From assembly GCA_021791345.1 (NCBI GenBank), contig JAJYWT010000098.1, positions 1-45,086 on the forward strand: DNA of 45,086 nucleotides, written 5' to 3'. Made by a program: the position numbers and the translations under genes. Position 1 is the first letter of the stretch. Each line of letters starts with the position of its first letter. The notes under the pieces are model-generated. The model saw only the letters and a list, made by a program, of their open reading frames with translations, had not been told where the DNA came from and made no database searches. Origin of the DNA: a bacterium. GTDB lineage: Bacteria > Chloroflexota > Dormibacteria > UBA8260 > Bog-877. This document shows, piece by piece, positions 43,898-45,086 of the stretch.

Positions 43898-44446
43898 ATG
43901 CGCATAGCTGGCGAGACCGTCGGCCGCCGTGGGGCGGCCGTGATTTCACTGGCAGCGGTGGCGGCGGCGATTCTGGCGGTGCACGGCTACTCGAGTCCTG
44001 GGGCACTCTCCTTGCCGGGCGGCTCCGGTTCCGGGGCGGGACGGGCGTCCACGCTCAGCCCGACCGCCAAGACGACGCCTTCGCCATCGCCCCGGAGTAC
44101 GAGCTCGGCCAGGCCCCGGCCGAATGGAACGGCAACCCCGGGCCCGCTCCTGTCGTCCACGGCCTACGCCTCGTACACCTACCAGCTCTATCCCGGCACT
44201 CCGAGCACCATGGCGCGCGCCGCGCTGGCCGGGTTCAGCTACACCGCCCGCCGCGCGGGAAGCTCGGTGGACTTCACCCTCTACGTGTCCGGCGGCGGCC
44301 AGCCCCCGATCAAGAAGACCTATCCGGCCAGCGATCACATCTACTTCGTGGAGGCCAACCTGGGCGACGACTCCGGCAGCGCCGAGTACAACTTCGGCGA
44401 TGACGGGTTCATCGCCACCGATGCGACCGGACACGTGGTGCCCTGA
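43898..44446 (+). CDS. Secreted or anchored protein of unknown function
   Basis: 182 aa: a basic start and one hydrophobic segment (AAVISLAAVAAAILAVHGY, about 13-31). A long Ser/Thr/Pro-rich linker (about 35-90) follows, then a C-terminal domain of about 90 residues with strands (AYASYTYQLYPG, FSYTARRAGSSVDFTLYVSGG, HIYFVEANLGDDSG) and a G-D-D-G-F end. It looks like an exported beta domain on a stalk. Function not recognised. ATG start after AGGGAGACACAGG. Two bases separate it from the DoxX gene. Confidence 0.7.
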   Translation: MRIAGETVGRRGAAVISLAAVAAAILAVHGYSSPGALSLPGGSGSGAGRASTLSPTAKTTPSPSPRSTSSARPRPNGTATPGPLLSSTAYASYTYQLYPGTPSTMARAALAGFSYTARRAGSSVDFTLYVSGGGQPPIKKTYPASDHIYFVEANLGDDSGSAEYNFGDDGFIATDATGHVVP

Positions 44447-44448
44447 GC

Positions 44449-44937
44449 ATGGCCAGAAGGAACCGCCTCAATCGGGCATCGGCCCGCGCCGTCGGCAGCC
44501 CTCAGGTGGCGGCGCCGTCCACCCAGCTCGCGACCGCCGGCCCCTCCCCTGATCGGGGCAGCTGGAGTGCCCAGGCCTGGGCACCCACCGGAGCTCGGGT
44601 CGCCCTCGGGCTGGTGCTTCTGTGGTTCGGGGTTCACGAGCTGATCCAGCCCAGCCTGTGGACCGGCTACGTCCCCCTGATCCCGGCCACCTCCAACCTG
44701 GCGATCGGGCTGGTCCTGTTGCATGGCTGGATGCTGAGCGTCCTGGGGGTCGCCCTGGTGGTGGGGGTGGCCGCGCGGGCGGCGGCCGCGGTGAGCGCGC
44801 TGCTGCTCGCCGAGATTGTGCTCTCGCTCACCTTCACCGGGGGGGTCTCCGACATCGTGGCCAGGGACTTCGGAGTCTTGGGACTGGCGCTGGCGGTGTT
44901 CGCGACGGCGGAGCAGGGGTGGAGGCTCAGGGACTGA
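44449..44937 (+). CDS. DoxX-family membrane protein
   Basis: 162 aa. A polar N-terminal ~45 residues precede the DoxX core of four helices: ARVALGLVLLWFGVHELIQPSLWTGYVP, NLAIGLVLLHGWMLSVLGVALVV, AAAVSALLLAEIVLSLT and the last helix FGVLGLALAVFA. DoxX proteins take part in sulfur or redox metabolism of membranes or have unknown roles. The position next to the redox fusion (with one gene between) is suggestive only. ATG start, same transcript as the secreted protein gene. Confidence 0.78.
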   Translation: MARRNRLNRASARAVGSPQVAAPSTQLATAGPSPDRGSWSAQAWAPTGARVALGLVLLWFGVHELIQPSLWTGYVPLIPATSNLAIGLVLLHGWMLSVLGVALVVGVAARAAAAVSALLLAEIVLSLTFTGGVSDIVARDFGVLGLALAVFATAEQGWRLRD

Positions 44938-44986
44938 GCCGGGCCTTTGGGGAGTGGGCCTCCCGGCTCTGAGGTCCTGGCCCCGC

Positions 44987-45086
44987 TCAGCGCCTCCAGT
45001 CGGGCCGCCGGCGCTCTCTGAAGGCGGCCATCCCCTCGGCGCCCTCGGGGCTGGAGAAGAGCCGCCGGGAGAGCTCCACCATCGCC
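44987..45086 (-). CDS. C-terminus of an enoyl-CoA hydratase/isomerase (partial)
   Basis: Only the last ~33 codons lie in the window. Read on the minus strand they give AMVELSRRLFSSPEGAEGMA and then AFRERRRPDWRR before TGA. The S-P-E-x-x-E-G-M-x-A-F-x-E-R-R-x-P-x-W pattern is the usual C-terminal helix of crotonase-fold enoyl-CoA hydratases. The catalytic residues lie outside the window, so the exact reaction cannot be given. Confidence 0.8.
   Translation of the reverse strand, partial: AMVELSRRLFSSPEGAEGMAAFRERRRPDWRR

Overview
The window is a high-GC (roughly two-thirds G+C), gene-dense bacterial chromosome segment. It uses many GTG and some TTG starts and many 4-bp GTGA/ATGA gene overlaps. 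The gene mix suggests a high-GC Terrabacteria lineage such as Dormibacterota, Chloroflexota or Actinobacteriota: a C50-type carotenoid operon, a mycoredoxin-like domain, an A2-type haem-copper oxidase, and AcnA with an iron-dependent dehydrogenase. This placement is inference from gene content; no rRNA or other marker gene fixes the phylum.

Layout. (1) 1-1914: the right-hand end of an integrated element: a Rep_trans-type replication initiator, a coupled 54-aa gene and an excisionase-like HTH protein. These are followed by a 12-bp-phased repeat array and a tRNA-Ile(UAU) whose 3' end faces the element. No integrase lies inside the window. (2) 1958-13798: housekeeping genes: a methyltransferase overlapping leuS tail to tail, a PHP phosphoesterase, a Ppx/GppA phosphatase that apparently starts at CTG, a Rieske-fold protein lacking both His ligands, pepA, an MBL hydrolase, a Nudix hydrolase and birA. 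(3) 13799-20000: a strongly promoted unknown small gene, tRNA-Arg(CCG), an O-methyltransferase, an EamA exporter, and an iron-dependent dehydrogenase behind acnA.

(4) 20053-25410: a respiratory cluster: a good promoter, CoxB with a complete CuA site, an A2-type CoxA (YSHPAVY), haem A synthase, two tiny membrane proteins, a two-helix membrane protein and a membrane protein built of four ~80-residue repeats. Subunit III and haem O synthase are not here. (5) 25482-36629: a mixed stretch: a DUF1028 protein and a PIG-L deacetylase back to back, a YbaK-type deacylase, a gene-poor stretch with a decayed-looking SHOCT-like ORF, a methyltransferase, an MFS carrier, an ArsR-rhodanese regulator with its palindromes, two small genes, a family-4-like uracil-DNA glycosylase, a nucleotide-sugar-hydrolase-like small protein, a GH36 alpha-galactosidase and a flippase-like membrane protein.

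(6) 36698-42543: a minus-strand C50 carotenoid operon in the order (37-aa leader ORF) - crtYe-like - crtYf-like - UbiA/glycosyltransferase fusion - crtI - crtB, with almost every junction overlapping. A MarR regulator lies upstream. (7) 42605-45086: a mycoredoxin-thioredoxin reductase fusion divergent from the MarR gene, a secreted unknown protein, a DoxX-family membrane protein and, at the edge, the C-terminus of an enoyl-CoA hydratase.

The least explained items are the four-repeat membrane protein after the oxidase genes, the prenyltransferase fused to a glycosyltransferase-like domain that has lost its acidic motifs, the His-less Rieske protein, and the phased repeats at the end of the element.
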